Shown here: in pieces, positions 7,641 through 15,581 of the stretch | Layout: the number at the start of each line of letters is the position of its first letter | Position numbering within the stretch: position 1 is the first letter of the stretch | Origin: Planctomycetaceae bacterium | GTDB taxonomy: Bacteria; Planctomycetota; Phycisphaerae; Phycisphaerales; UBA1924 | DNA: 64,000 nt | Direction: 5' to 3' | Assembly (NCBI GenBank): GCA_021294835.1 | Contig: JAJTDF010000001.1 | Coordinates: 1 to 64,000, forward strand | Program-made: the position numbers and the translations under genes | The notes under the pieces: generated by a model | Told to the model about the DNA's origin: nothing | What the model saw: only the letters and a program-made list of their open reading frames with translations | Database searches by the model: none

Positions 7641-8831
7641 TCAGATCTCAACGACCATGGCAACGGCGTTGCCGCCGCCCAGGCACAGGGCCGCGATGCC
7701 CCGCTTGCCGCCGGTGCGGTGGAGTTGGTGGATCAGGGTGGTCAGGACGCGGGCGCCGGAGGCGCCGATGGGGTGGCCGAGGGCGACGCCGCCGCCGACG
7801 ATGTTCAGCCGCTTCTCGTCGATCTTCAGGGCCTTGATGTTGCAGAGGACCTGAGCGGCGAAGGCCTCGTTGATCTCGAAGAGGTCGATGTCGGTGGTCT
7901 TCAGCCCGGCCTTGTCCAGCACGCCGGCGATGCCGTTGATGGGGGCGGCGAAGATGTCCTTGGGGGCGACGCCGGAGGTGTGGCTGGCGAGGATACGGGC
8001 GATGGGCTTGATGCCCAGCGCCTCGGCCTTGGCCAGGCTGGCGACGGCCAGGGCGGCGGCGCCGTCGGAGATCTGGCTGGCGTTGCCGGCGGTGACCGAG
8101 CCGTCCTTGTCGAAGGCGGGCCGGAGCTTGGCGAGGCTGTCGGCGGTGCTGTCGGTACGGATGCCTTCGTCGGCGGCGACGCCGGGGGACTTCTTGTCCA
8201 GGCACTGTTCGCCGGTGAGGGCGACGATCTCGTTCTTGAACCAGCCCTGCTTGGTGGCCTCGGCGGCGCGCTGGTGGGACTGGGCGGAGAAGCGGTCCTG
8301 CTCGGCGCGGGAGATCTCGTGGGTGCGGGCGATGTGGTCGGCGGCGTTGCCCATGGCCCAGCCCTCGAAGGCGCAGCGGAGGCCGTCATAGGCCATGTGG
8401 TCCTCCATCTGGGCCGGGCCGTACTTCACGCCCTCGCGGACGCGGGCGAAGTGGGGGGCCATGGTCATGTTCTCGCACCCACCGGCGATGACCAGGTGGT
8501 TGTCGCCGGCGCGGATGCTTTGGGCGGCCTGCATGACCGCCTGCAGGCCCGAGCCGCAGACCTTGTTGACGGTGACGCACGAAAGGGTGTCGGGCAGGCC
8601 GGCTTTGAGGGCGGCCTGGCGGGCGGGGTTCTGGCCAACGCCGGCCTGCAGCACGCAGCCCATGATGCACTCGTCAACCGCGGCCTTGAGGGCCGGGGCG
8701 GAGTCGAGCACGGCCTTGATGGCGTAGGAGCCCAGCACCGGAGCGGGGACGCGGGCGAGGCCGCCGAAGAACTTGCCAATCGGGGTGCGCTTGGCAGCCA
8801 GAATGACGGGGGTGGTGGCGGCGCTGGACAT
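7641..8831 (-). CDS. Acetyl-CoA C-acetyltransferase (thiolase)
   Basis: 396 residues, typical thiolase length. It condenses or cleaves acyl-CoA with acetyl-CoA. The nucleophilic Cys (about residue 92) lies in VNKVCGSGLQAV. NEAFAAQ, GHPIGASGAR with the catalytic His, and CLGGGNA with the second Cys are all intact. ATG 8831 has CGGAG about 9 nt upstream; the 29 codons further upstream are not thiolase-like. It lies upstream of the PrpD-like gene and is probably cotranscribed with it. Biosynthetic and degradative types cannot be separated from sequence alone. Confidence 0.93.
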   Translation of the reverse strand: MSSAATTPVILAAKRTPIGKFFGGLARVPAPVLGSYAIKAVLDSAPALKAAVDECIMGCVLQAGVGQNPARQAALKAGLPDTLSCVTVNKVCGSGLQAVMQAAQSIRAGDNHLVIAGGCENMTMAPHFARVREGVKYGPAQMEDHMAYDGLRCAFEGWAMGNAADHIARTHEISRAEQDRFSAQSHQRAAEATKQGWFKNEIVALTGEQCLDKKSPGVAADEGIRTDSTADSLAKLRPAFDKDGSVTAGNASQISDGAAALAVASLAKAEALGIKPIARILASHTSGVAPKDIFAAPINGIAGVLDKAGLKTTDIDLFEINEAFAAQVLCNIKALKIDEKRLNIVGGGVALGHPIGASGARVLTTLIHQLHRTGGKRGIAALCLGGGNAVAMVVEI

Positions 8832-8884
8832 GGCGGCGGCTCCGATGGCTGGGGGTGGAATGGGGGCCCGTGAGGTGCCCCGCC

Positions 8885-8910
8885 GCCCGTGCCGCGGACG
8901 CGGCATGGGC
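8885..8910. repeat. 12-bp inverted repeat in the thiolase leader
   Basis: GCCCGTGCCGCG at 8885-8896 and CGCGGCATGGGC at 8899-8910 are inverted copies with one mismatch and a 2-nt centre. It lies 54 bp upstream of the thiolase ATG. No T-run follows on either strand, so it is more likely an operator, cruciform or mRNA structure than a terminator. Confidence 0.4.
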
Positions 8911-9046
8911 CAAATCACCGGCGGACGGCCGCCGGGTGGAGAGTGTAGAAGGGACAGGATGCGAAATGGCCGAATCGCGCCCCGAGGTGATGCTGGATTC
9001 AGTCGAAGGTGGAGCGGGACCGGTGGGGCTGGGGAAACCCGGGGCC

Positions 9047-9080
9047 AAAAAGCACAACGGCCCCGGGTGGGGCCGCTGCT
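9047..9080 (-). terminator. Terminator following tRNA-Val
   Basis: Read on the minus strand, a GC-rich hairpin (GCGGCCCC paired with GGGGCCGT, extended by GCA/TGC) is followed by five T residues. It starts 9 nt past the 3' end of the tRNA, as expected for a single-gene tRNA transcript. Confidence 0.7.
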
Positions 9081-9088
9081 TGCCGAAG

Positions 9089-9162
9089 TGGGCGTGACAG
9101 GACTTGAACCTGTGACCCCAGTCGTGTGAGGACTGTGCTCTAGCCAACTGAGCTACACGCCC
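9089..9162 (-). tRNA. tRNA-Val (anticodon CAC)
   Basis: A 74-nt cloverleaf reads on the minus strand: acceptor GGGCGTG/CACGCCC with discriminator A, D-arm GCTC/GAGC, anticodon stem CAGTC/GACTG around loop CTCACAC (anticodon CAC, Val), a 5-nt variable region, and T-arm ACAGG/CCTGT with loop TTCAAGT. The 3' CCA is not encoded (ACTT follows). A terminator hairpin lies just downstream. Confidence 0.95.
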
Positions 9163-9228
9163 GGCAGTAAGAACCAACTCTAGCCCGCGGCGTTGCCGGG
9201 GGCAAACCGGCCGGGGCTGGGAAGGTGG

Positions 9229-10617
9229 TCAATCGAGGTACATGGAATAGGCCCGCTCGAGCAGGCCGTTACCGGCGTGGGCGGGGTCAGGCACCAGACG
9301 ACGGACGGCCTTGTCCATGGTGGATTTGATGTCGGCCAAGACGGCCGGGCAGGTGGCTGGGTTGCCCGGACGCATGAGGTAGTGGAAGGTCCGGGCCATG
9401 CCGCAGTTGGCAACAAAGTCGGGGATGATGGCAAAGCGGGCATCGGCGCGACGACCGAGCTCGAGCATGTGGCTGGTCAGTTCGGTGAGCGGGGCGACGC
9501 GGCCGTCAGGGCTGGGCGGGGGCACGGCGAAGGGGTTGTTGCTGCCGCAGGCCAGCACTCGGACATCGGCGGCTTCGAGCAGCTCGATGGTGCGGGCGGA
9601 GATCGAGTGGCTGAGGGCGGCGGGCACGAAGATGTCGGCCTTGCAGCTGAACAGTCTGTCACCCCCGAGGCCTTCGGCGACGGCCGGGTTGTCCTGCGGG
9701 GAGGGCAGCGAGGTGCCCTGACGCTGGCGGAGCAGTTTGAGGACGTCCAGCCCGGACTGGTCCACTGCGACGCGGAGGCGCTTGTGGTCGGCTCCACCAC
9801 CGGCGGAGGAGATGGCAACGACCTTGGCGCCGGCGTGGTGCAGGTAGTACGCGGCGAAGCCGCCGACGGCACCGAAGCCCTCGACGATGGCCCGTTTGCC
9901 CTTGAGGGACTGCCCGAGGCGGCGGTAGTACGCGGCCAGAGAGCAGACCACACCCCAGCCGGTTGCCACGTCGGCGACCGACCAGGCATGGCGGGCGGGG
10001 AGGTCGGGCAGTTTGGCGGGGGCGAGGACGCCCTCGGTGAGTTGGCGGATGCTCTGCTTGAACTGCCCGCCCGAGAACTTGGGGAAGTGGCCCCGGACGA
10101 TGCCTTCCTGCGGGTGACCGAGGTCGATGGTGCGGCGGGTGATGGGGATCACATCCAGCCGCTCGTCAACGCCGACATCGCCGCCGGTGCCGTAGTAGGT
10201 CTTCAGTGCGGGGCGGACGTGGCGGAACCAGCGTTCCAGCACGCCCCTCTTGATGGCCGCGACCCGCTTGTTGAATGCGGGGGTGCCGGGCGTGAGGCCT
10301 TCGGCGGAGGCAGCGGAGGCGGGGTTGAAGTCAATGACCGACTTGCCGCCGCCGATGGCGGGGCCGCAGACATTGAACTTCACCTGCATGGTTTTGGCGA
10401 GGAAGACGGCTTCGTCACGGGTTCCGCCGCCGCGCATGCGGGTTCCGCCGCCGGCAGCTCCGCCCTTGAGCGCATTGATAGCGACCCACCCCTTGGCCGT
10501 TGTGTGGTCGTCATTCCACTCAATGACCAAGGCCGGCTGGCTGGAAAAGAACCGTTCGAAGCGCGAGAAGCCCGAGGCGGCTTCTGTCCGCACGGCGGAG
10601 GGGCTGCGCTTGTTCAC
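9229..10617 (-). CDS. Glu/Leu/Phe/Val dehydrogenase family protein
   Basis: 462 residues. An NAD(P)-dependent amino-acid dehydrogenase that interconverts an amino acid with a 2-oxo acid and ammonia. Seen are GGGTRMRGG, the lysine pair in KTMQVKF and IGGGKSVID, the catalytic Asp context TGGDVGVDE, a Rossmann motif VEGFGAVGGFAAYYL, and CGSNNPFA near the C-terminus. The start is GTG 10617, three nt after the stop of the upstream small basic protein gene, with AAGAAG overlapping that stop as the likely ribosome site, so translation is probably coupled. Substrate preference (Leu/Val versus Glu) cannot be told. It is longer than Bacillus LeuDH, with extra segments around residues 108-135 and 285-310. 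Confidence 0.85.
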   Translation of the reverse strand: MNKRSPSAVRTEAASGFSRFERFFSSQPALVIEWNDDHTTAKGWVAINALKGGAAGGGTRMRGGGTRDEAVFLAKTMQVKFNVCGPAIGGGKSVIDFNPASAASAEGLTPGTPAFNKRVAAIKRGVLERWFRHVRPALKTYYGTGGDVGVDERLDVIPITRRTIDLGHPQEGIVRGHFPKFSGGQFKQSIRQLTEGVLAPAKLPDLPARHAWSVADVATGWGVVCSLAAYYRRLGQSLKGKRAIVEGFGAVGGFAAYYLHHAGAKVVAISSAGGGADHKRLRVAVDQSGLDVLKLLRQRQGTSLPSPQDNPAVAEGLGGDRLFSCKADIFVPAALSHSISARTIELLEAADVRVLACGSNNPFAVPPPSPDGRVAPLTELTSHMLELGRRADARFAIIPDFVANCGMARTFHYLMRPGNPATCPAVLADIKSTMDKAVRRLVPDPAHAGNGLLERAYSMYLD

Positions 10618-10620
10618 GGA

Positions 10621-10782
10621 TTACTTCTTGGGCACTCGGGTCTTGGGGAGGCCCAAGGCGCCGCCCTTGGCCTTGTCGAGCTTCTTGTCCGAGGCGAGCT
10701 TGTCGATACGCTCGGCACGGTTGAGAACGCTCCGCACCTTAGAGGTGCCACCGGAGACCTTCAGAGAACGATCGAGGCTCAT
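10621..10782 (-). CDS. Small basic protein (Planctomycetes/Verrucomicrobia/Chlamydiae type)
   Basis: 53 residues, pI clearly basic. It begins MSLDRSLK, has the central helix VLNRAERIDKL and ends GLPKTRVPKK, matching the small basic protein family known from Chlamydiae, Verrucomicrobia and Planctomycetes (TIGR04137-like). The role is unknown; ribosome or rRNA association has been suggested by family naming. ATG 10782 is preceded by AAGGAAGGA, a good Shine-Dalgarno site. It is directly upstream of the amino-acid dehydrogenase gene with a 3-nt gap. This small gene is a useful taxonomic marker for the window. Confidence 0.88.
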   Translation of the reverse strand: MSLDRSLKVSGGTSKVRSVLNRAERIDKLASDKKLDKAKGGALGLPKTRVPKK

Positions 10783-10854
10783 CGCTGCGTCCTTCCTTGC
10801 TTGCCGAGGTGACGTACGGACTTTGTACGCATGTCTGCCCTCGGACAGGCCCGA

Positions 10855-10862
10855 ATGATAGC
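10855..10862 (-). promoter_or_regulatory. Putative extended -10 promoter for the small basic protein gene
   Basis: On the minus strand TGC precedes TATCAT (10855-10860), an extended -10 element, about 73 nt upstream of the start codon. The -35 region (CTTCAT) is weak, as allowed for extended -10 promoters. A very similar TGCTAGCAT lies upstream of EF-G. Confidence 0.35.
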
Positions 10863-10923
10863 AATGAGTTGCAGCGAATGAAGTCGTCCCGCGTGAAAGG
10901 GGCACCCCAGCGAAGCTGCAGGG

Positions 10924-11871
10924 TCAGCGATAACGGTCCCAGTAGGGCTGGGCGAAGTCGGTCGGGGCGCGGCGGTTTTCGGCCTTCCAGAGGCGACCGA
11001 GTTTCTGCACCTCGGCTTTGAGTCGATCGCCGTGCTGGCGATAGGCGTCGCGATCCAATCCCTTTTGGAGGATGACCAGACGGTCCTCGGCGGAAGCTGA
11101 TGAGGAGAACTCGCGAGCTGGAACCACCTTTGCCGGCAGGCCTTTGCTCTTGAGGAAGGTTTCGGCCTGCTCGGCATCGGAGGCTCGCTTGAAGATCCCG
11201 CAGAGCAGGTAATTCAGTCCTGGCTGCAGGGAGGAGTCGGGGGTCAGATCGATGCCGGCGAGGCGACCGCCGAGCGGCGGTTGCGGGCCAGCGGCGGGAG
11301 TCTGATCAGCGGCGGTTGGGGCAGGATCGGGCACCGCCGGTGCCTGCCCGGGTGCGGGCAAAGCGGGAGAGGTCGTCGGCGATTCCATGCTGAGGGGGGG
11401 CGAAACAGGTGGGTTTCCTGCGGCGTGAATGAGCTGTCGCTGCTGCTCTCGCTGGGTGCTGGAACGGCCGGCCCCGTAGGCGATGGCCCACAGGATGGCG
11501 ACGATGACCACAGCGGCGGCGACAGCAGCCCATGCGATTGGCGGAACACGCTGAAGGAAGGCAAGTGGGCCGCGGGCAGTCTCGGGCATGCGGCCCCTGA
11601 CGGCGTGGAACACTTGGGCAACGGCGTGATCGGAAGCGGGATCGGCCTTGGGTTCGATGTGCATCCCGCTTGAAGCAACGGGGGCGGCGGGCGGCGGCGG
11701 GGATGACACCGCCGGGGCCCTCGCCGGTCGTACGGACGCCGGAGTGGGAGGCTGGGCGACCCCGGGAGGGACCTGCCCGCCAAGGAGTTCAAGCAGAACT
11801 GGTGCGCCGCGCTTCTTGGCCATGACCAGAGAGTCTACCCGGGTCGGGGCATGTTGCTTGAGTTTGGCCAT
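10924..11871 (-). CDS. Single-pass membrane protein with SPOR-like domain
   Basis: 315 residues. A cytoplasmic N-terminal region with a Pro/Ala-rich linker (about 35-70) precedes one transmembrane helix (about 113-133), a proline-rich periplasmic linker, and a C-terminal SPOR-like domain (about 220-300) beginning LNYLLCGIFKRASDAEQAE. SPOR domains bind denuded peptidoglycan at division or remodelling sites, so a cell-envelope role is likely. ATG 11871 has AGGTGA 5 nt upstream; a second in-frame ATG 16 codons later is less well placed. It is divergent from nuoI. Confidence 0.75.
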   Translation of the reverse strand: MAKLKQHAPTRVDSLVMAKKRGAPVLLELLGGQVPPGVAQPPTPASVRPARAPAVSSPPPPAAPVASSGMHIEPKADPASDHAVAQVFHAVRGRMPETARGPLAFLQRVPPIAWAAVAAAVVIVAILWAIAYGAGRSSTQREQQRQLIHAAGNPPVSPPLSMESPTTSPALPAPGQAPAVPDPAPTAADQTPAAGPQPPLGGRLAGIDLTPDSSLQPGLNYLLCGIFKRASDAEQAETFLKSKGLPAKVVPAREFSSSASAEDRLVILQKGLDRDAYRQHGDRLKAEVQKLGRLWKAENRRAPTDFAQPYWDRYR

Positions 11872-12048
11872 GAATCACCTGATGGGGTGCCGTACGGGGG
11901 TGGGCCGGCGGGACGGGGCCGCACGCCGGGGGATCCGCCCCGCCGATTCCTCTGTGGTGTATCGGACAGGGGCGGTCCAGCGGCCCAGTCACCCAATCCG
12001 GGCACGAACAGATGAGCAAAGTTGGTGTTTGCTCGCATACCGTTCGGC

Positions 12049-12594
12049 ATGACGATTCGTGACGAGGACATCCTGCACGTCAAGGCCCGCCCCATCAACC
12101 GGATGGAAAGCATCTACCTGCCCGAGGCGATCAAGGGCTTCGGGACCACGATGCGGCACCTGCTCTCGACGGTGACCGGGGGCAAGAACGTCAAGACGAT
12201 GCAGTACCCCGAGGAGCGTCGGGACGATCTGCCGGTCGAGCAGGGCGGGATGGAGAAGAAGAATTTCCGCGGCGTGCACCGCCTGAACCGCGACGAGCGG
12301 GGCCGGGTGAAGTGCGTGGCGTGCATGATGTGCCCGACGATCTGCCCGGCACGGTGCATCCACATCGAGGCGGGGGAGAGCCCGTGGGATGACCGCGAGA
12401 AGTACCCGGTGAAGTTCGAGATCGACGAGCTTCGATGCATCTACTGCGGGATGTGTGAGGAGGCGTGCCCGGTGGACGCCATCGAACTGACCACCGAGTA
12501 TGACGTGGTGGGGCTGACCCGCAGCGAGATGATCTTCGACAAAGAGAAGCTGCTGAAGGTCTACGACGTGACCATCGCCAAGAAGCCGATGTGA
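12049..12594 (+). CDS. nuoI: NADH-quinone oxidoreductase subunit I (8Fe ferredoxin-type)
   Basis: 181 residues. It carries the two [4Fe-4S] motifs of complex I subunit I: CVACMMCPTICP and CIYCGMCEEACPVDAIE. Upstream is the membrane-facing N-terminal helix YLPEAIKGFGTTMRHL, and the C-terminal EYDVVGLTRSEMIFDKEKLL is typical of NuoI. It passes electrons through N6a and N6b towards quinone. No other nuo gene is in the window, so it is detached from the rest of complex I on this side. ATG 12049 has no clear Shine-Dalgarno site; TTG 12022 is a longer alternative. It ends 1 bp from the convergent hutG. Confidence 0.9.
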   Translation: MTIRDEDILHVKARPINRMESIYLPEAIKGFGTTMRHLLSTVTGGKNVKTMQYPEERRDDLPVEQGGMEKKNFRGVHRLNRDERGRVKCVACMMCPTICPARCIHIEAGESPWDDREKYPVKFEIDELRCIYCGMCEEACPVDAIELTTEYDVVGLTRSEMIFDKEKLLKVYDVTIAKKPM

Positions 12595-12595
12595 G

Positions 12596-13564
12596 TCAGG
12601 CCTTTCGGGCGGCCAGCCCGGAGAGGAACCGCAGGAAGAGGTAGACAGCGACGCGGGCGGTGCGGCCCTGCTCGTCATGGGCGGGGCAGAGTTCCATGAT
12701 GTCCATGCAGCGGACGCGCGGGTCCTGCCCGGCCGCCTGCGCGATGGCGGCGACTGTGTGCACGCTCATGCCGCAGGGGTTGATCGCGCTGACGCCGGGT
12801 GCGGCGGAGGCGTCGATAGCGTCCAGGTCGATGCTCAGGAAGGCGGGGGCGTCGGGCAGTCGGCGGAAAACGCCGGCCGGATCGTGCGACGCGAGTTCTG
12901 CGGGCAGGATGACCCCGCCGGCGGAGAGGAAGTAGGCGTAGTGCTCTGCGCAGTTGACCAGGGGCTCGGCGCCAACGTTGAGCAGGCTGGTGATGCAGCG
13001 CTCGTCGAGCAATCGGCGGAAGGGCATGCCGGAGCCGTCGGTGGGGCGGACGTCCAGGTGGGGGTCGATGTACAGCCCAGCGCGAACGCCTGCGGAGCCG
13101 GCGGCGGCGCGAACGAAGGGGTAGGTGAGGTCGTGTCCGCCGCCGATGCCGACGGGCAGGAGGCCGGCCTGCAGGATGGCCGTTGCGGCGAGGGTGACTC
13201 GGCGGTGGGTCTCGGCGAGGGTGTCTCCGGGGACGATGTCGCCGAAGTCGGCGATGCGTGGGAAGGGCGGGTGGTCGCCCCGCAGGCCGGGGCCGGCCTG
13301 ATCCATGCGCTCGGCGACGCCGTACTTGGCGAACGCGGCACGGAACGCGGCGGGCCCCTGCGCAGCGCCGGGGCGGCCGTGGTTGAGCCGCACGCCGGTG
13401 TCGTCGGCAAGGCCGAGCAGGCCGACCTTGCAGCGGGCCAGATCGGCGGCGATGGCGGCGGGGGGGCGGTCGAAGAAATCCGCATCCACTCGCATGACCG
13501 CGGCGGCCAATCGCCCGACGGAGGCGTGGCACGGCGGTGGGGGGGTCAGGTGTTCAAGGTCCAT
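12596..13564 (-). CDS. hutG: Formimidoylglutamase (HutG, arginase/ureohydrolase family)
   Basis: 322 residues of the binuclear-manganese ureohydrolase fold. The metal ligands appear in GIGGGHDLT, YIDPHLDVRP (usually DAHLDVR; here Pro replaces Ala) and LSIDLDAIDAS. In this context it would hydrolyse N-formimidoyl-L-glutamate to glutamate and formamide, the last step of the four-enzyme hut pathway. The gene lies 45 bp downstream of hutU on the same strand, which supports that substrate over arginine or agmatine. ATG 13564 opens MDLEHLTPPPPCH. Confidence 0.87.
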   Translation of the reverse strand: MDLEHLTPPPPCHASVGRLAAAVMRVDADFFDRPPAAIAADLARCKVGLLGLADDTGVRLNHGRPGAAQGPAAFRAAFAKYGVAERMDQAGPGLRGDHPPFPRIADFGDIVPGDTLAETHRRVTLAATAILQAGLLPVGIGGGHDLTYPFVRAAAGSAGVRAGLYIDPHLDVRPTDGSGMPFRRLLDERCITSLLNVGAEPLVNCAEHYAYFLSAGGVILPAELASHDPAGVFRRLPDAPAFLSIDLDAIDASAAPGVSAINPCGMSVHTVAAIAQAAGQDPRVRCMDIMELCPAHDEQGRTARVAVYLFLRFLSGLAARKA

Positions 13565-13609
13565 GGCTGCTGCCAGTTGCCCGGTGTTGGATGGGGATGG
13601 GGAGGCGGC

Positions 13610-15316
13610 CTACCAGTTCTTCATGGGCACCTTGACGTGGTGCTCGTCGACGCAACGTTGGGCGATGTCGTAGCCGGCATCGGCATGGCGGAAGACCCCC
13701 ATGCCGGGGTCGTTGGTGAGCACGTTCTCGATGCGGCGGGCGGCCTCGGGCGTACCGTCGGCGACGATGACCTGGCCGGCGTGCTGGGAGAAGCCGATGC
13801 CGACACCGCCACCGTGGTGGAAACTCACCCAACTGGCGCCGGAGGCGATGTTGACGGCGTAGTTGAGGATGGCCCAGTCGCTGATGGCGTCGGTGCCGTC
13901 GATCATGCCCTCGGTTTCGCGGTTGGGCGAGGCCACCGAGCCGCAGTCCAGATGGTCGCGACCGATGACGATGGGGGCCCGGACCTTGCCGGTGCGGACG
14001 AGGTCGTTGAACAGCAGGCCGGCCTTGTGCCGCTCGCCATAGCCGAGCCAGCAGATGCGGGCGGGCAGCCCCTGGAAGGCGATGCGTTCGCGCGCCATGG
14101 TCAGCCAGTGGTGCAGGTCGCGGTGCTCGGGGAAGAGCTTCATCAGTTCGCGGTCGGTGGTGTAGATGTCCTCGGGGTCGCCGGAGAGGGCGCACCAGCG
14201 GAACGGCCCGCGACCGACGCAGAACTGCGGGCGGATGTACTCGGGAACGAAGCCCTTGAAGGCGAAGGCGTCGGAGAAGCCGTTGTCGTACGCCCGCTGG
14301 CGGATGTTGTTGCCGTAGTCGAAGGTGACGGCGCCGCGGCGCTGCAGATCAACCATGGCTCGCACGTGGCGGGTCATGGTGGCCAGCGAGTGGGTCTCGT
14401 ATTCAGCTGGGCTGACGCGGCGCAGGGTCTCGGCCTCGCTCTGCGTCAGGCCGACGGGCACATACGACAGCACGTCGTGGGCGGAAGTCTGGTCGGTAAG
14501 AACGTCGGGGATGATGTTGCGGGCAAGGAACCGCTCGAGCAGTTCGACGGCGTTGGCCTCGACACCCACGGAGACGGCCTTGCCGGCGGCCTTGAGGTCG
14601 AGAGCGCGATCAATCGCCTTGTCGATGTCGTACATCACCTCATCGAGGTAGCGGTCCTTCTTGCGGCGCAGAAGGGCCTGGCGGTCGGTGTCGGCGATGA
14701 GGACGGTGGCGCCGGCCATGACCGCGGCCAGGGGCTGGGCGCCGCCCATGCCGCCGCAGCCGGCGGTGACGACCAGCCGGCCGTTGAGGCTGCCGCCGAA
14801 GTGGGTGCGGCCGCACTGGGCGAAGGTCTCGTAGGTTCCTTGAACGATGCCCTGGGTTCCGATGTAGATCCAAGAGCCGGCGGTCATCTGACCGTACATG
14901 ATCAGGCCCTTGGCGGCCAGTTGATCAAAGTGCTCCTGGGTGGCCCAGTGGGGCACGAGGTTGGAGTTGGCGATGAGCACGCGGGGGGCGTCGGTGTGGG
15001 TGCGGATGATGCCGACGGGCTTGCCGGACTGCACCAGCAGGGTTTCATCAGGCTCGAGCTTTTTGAGCGACTCCACGATGGCGTCGAAAGCGGGCCAGCT
15101 GCGGGCGGCCTGCCCCCGACCTCCGTAGACCACCAGCGTGCCGGGCTTCTCGGCGACTTCGGGGGCAAGGTTGTTCATCAGCATCCGCATGGCGGCCTCA
15201 GCCTGCCAAGTCTTGCAGGTCCGCTGGTTGCCCCGGGGGGCACGGATAATGCGGATCGGCTCGTGAGCGGCGGACGAGCGGCTGCTGGAAGGGCTGGTGG
15301 CGGCGGAGGGGACCAT
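13610..15316 (-). CDS. hutU: Urocanate hydratase
   Basis: 568 residues. Converts urocanate to 4-imidazolone-5-propionate with tightly bound NAD+. Family motifs include [55 protein letters not shown], the glycine-rich [13 protein letters not shown], and the active-site Cys region [18 protein letters not shown] 15316 has CCGGAG about 9 nt upstream and gives normal length; the ATG nine codons earlier has no ribosome site. It sits between hutH (265 bp upstream) and hutG (45 bp downstream) on one strand, so the three are likely an operon. Confidence 0.96.
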   Translation of the reverse strand: MVPSAATSPSSSRSSAAHEPIRIIRAPRGNQRTCKTWQAEAAMRMLMNNLAPEVAEKPGTLVVYGGRGQAARSWPAFDAIVESLKKLEPDETLLVQSGKPVGIIRTHTDAPRVLIANSNLVPHWATQEHFDQLAAKGLIMYGQMTAGSWIYIGTQGIVQGTYETFAQCGRTHFGGSLNGRLVVTAGCGGMGGAQPLAAVMAGATVLIADTDRQALLRRKKDRYLDEVMYDIDKAIDRALDLKAAGKAVSVGVEANAVELLERFLARNIIPDVLTDQTSAHDVLSYVPVGLTQSEAETLRRVSPAEYETHSLATMTRHVRAMVDLQRRGAVTFDYGNNIRQRAYDNGFSDAFAFKGFVPEYIRPQFCVGRGPFRWCALSGDPEDIYTTDRELMKLFPEHRDLHHWLTMARERIAFQGLPARICWLGYGERHKAGLLFNDLVRTGKVRAPIVIGRDHLDCGSVASPNRETEGMIDGTDAISDWAILNYAVNIASGASWVSFHHGGGVGIGFSQHAGQVIVADGTPEAARRIENVLTNDPGMGVFRHADAGYDIAQRCVDEHHVKVPMKNW

Positions 15317-15581
15317 GGGTGTACTCCGGAACTGCAGGATCATCCGTTGAGTCGGCTGCTGCGGGGGTTAGACATCAGTCGCCGGCGATGTTCCTGGGCA
15401 TCGCTGCCGCGGGGAGGCAGGTGCGGGATGCTGGGCGGGCAAGGCACGCGAGGCGCTCCGGCATCGGTGAATCCTGTTGGAGGCAGGACGAACAGCCGAC
15501 GAGGCCAGCGGGGATACGCACCGCCGGCGATGCCTCACGATAGGGGGCAGTCGCGACGGTGTGGAGCACGTTCCGGGATAG

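Noticed and set aside
6109-7854. Plus-strand open frame opposite the MmgE/PrpD gene (581 codons)
   Set aside because: Low-complexity Gly/Asp/Val sequence typical of antisense frames in GC-rich DNA; no ribosome site.
9163-9228. tRNA-associated attachment site or integrated element next to tRNA-Val
   Set aside because: No integrase, no repeat of the tRNA 3' end and no change in composition were seen.
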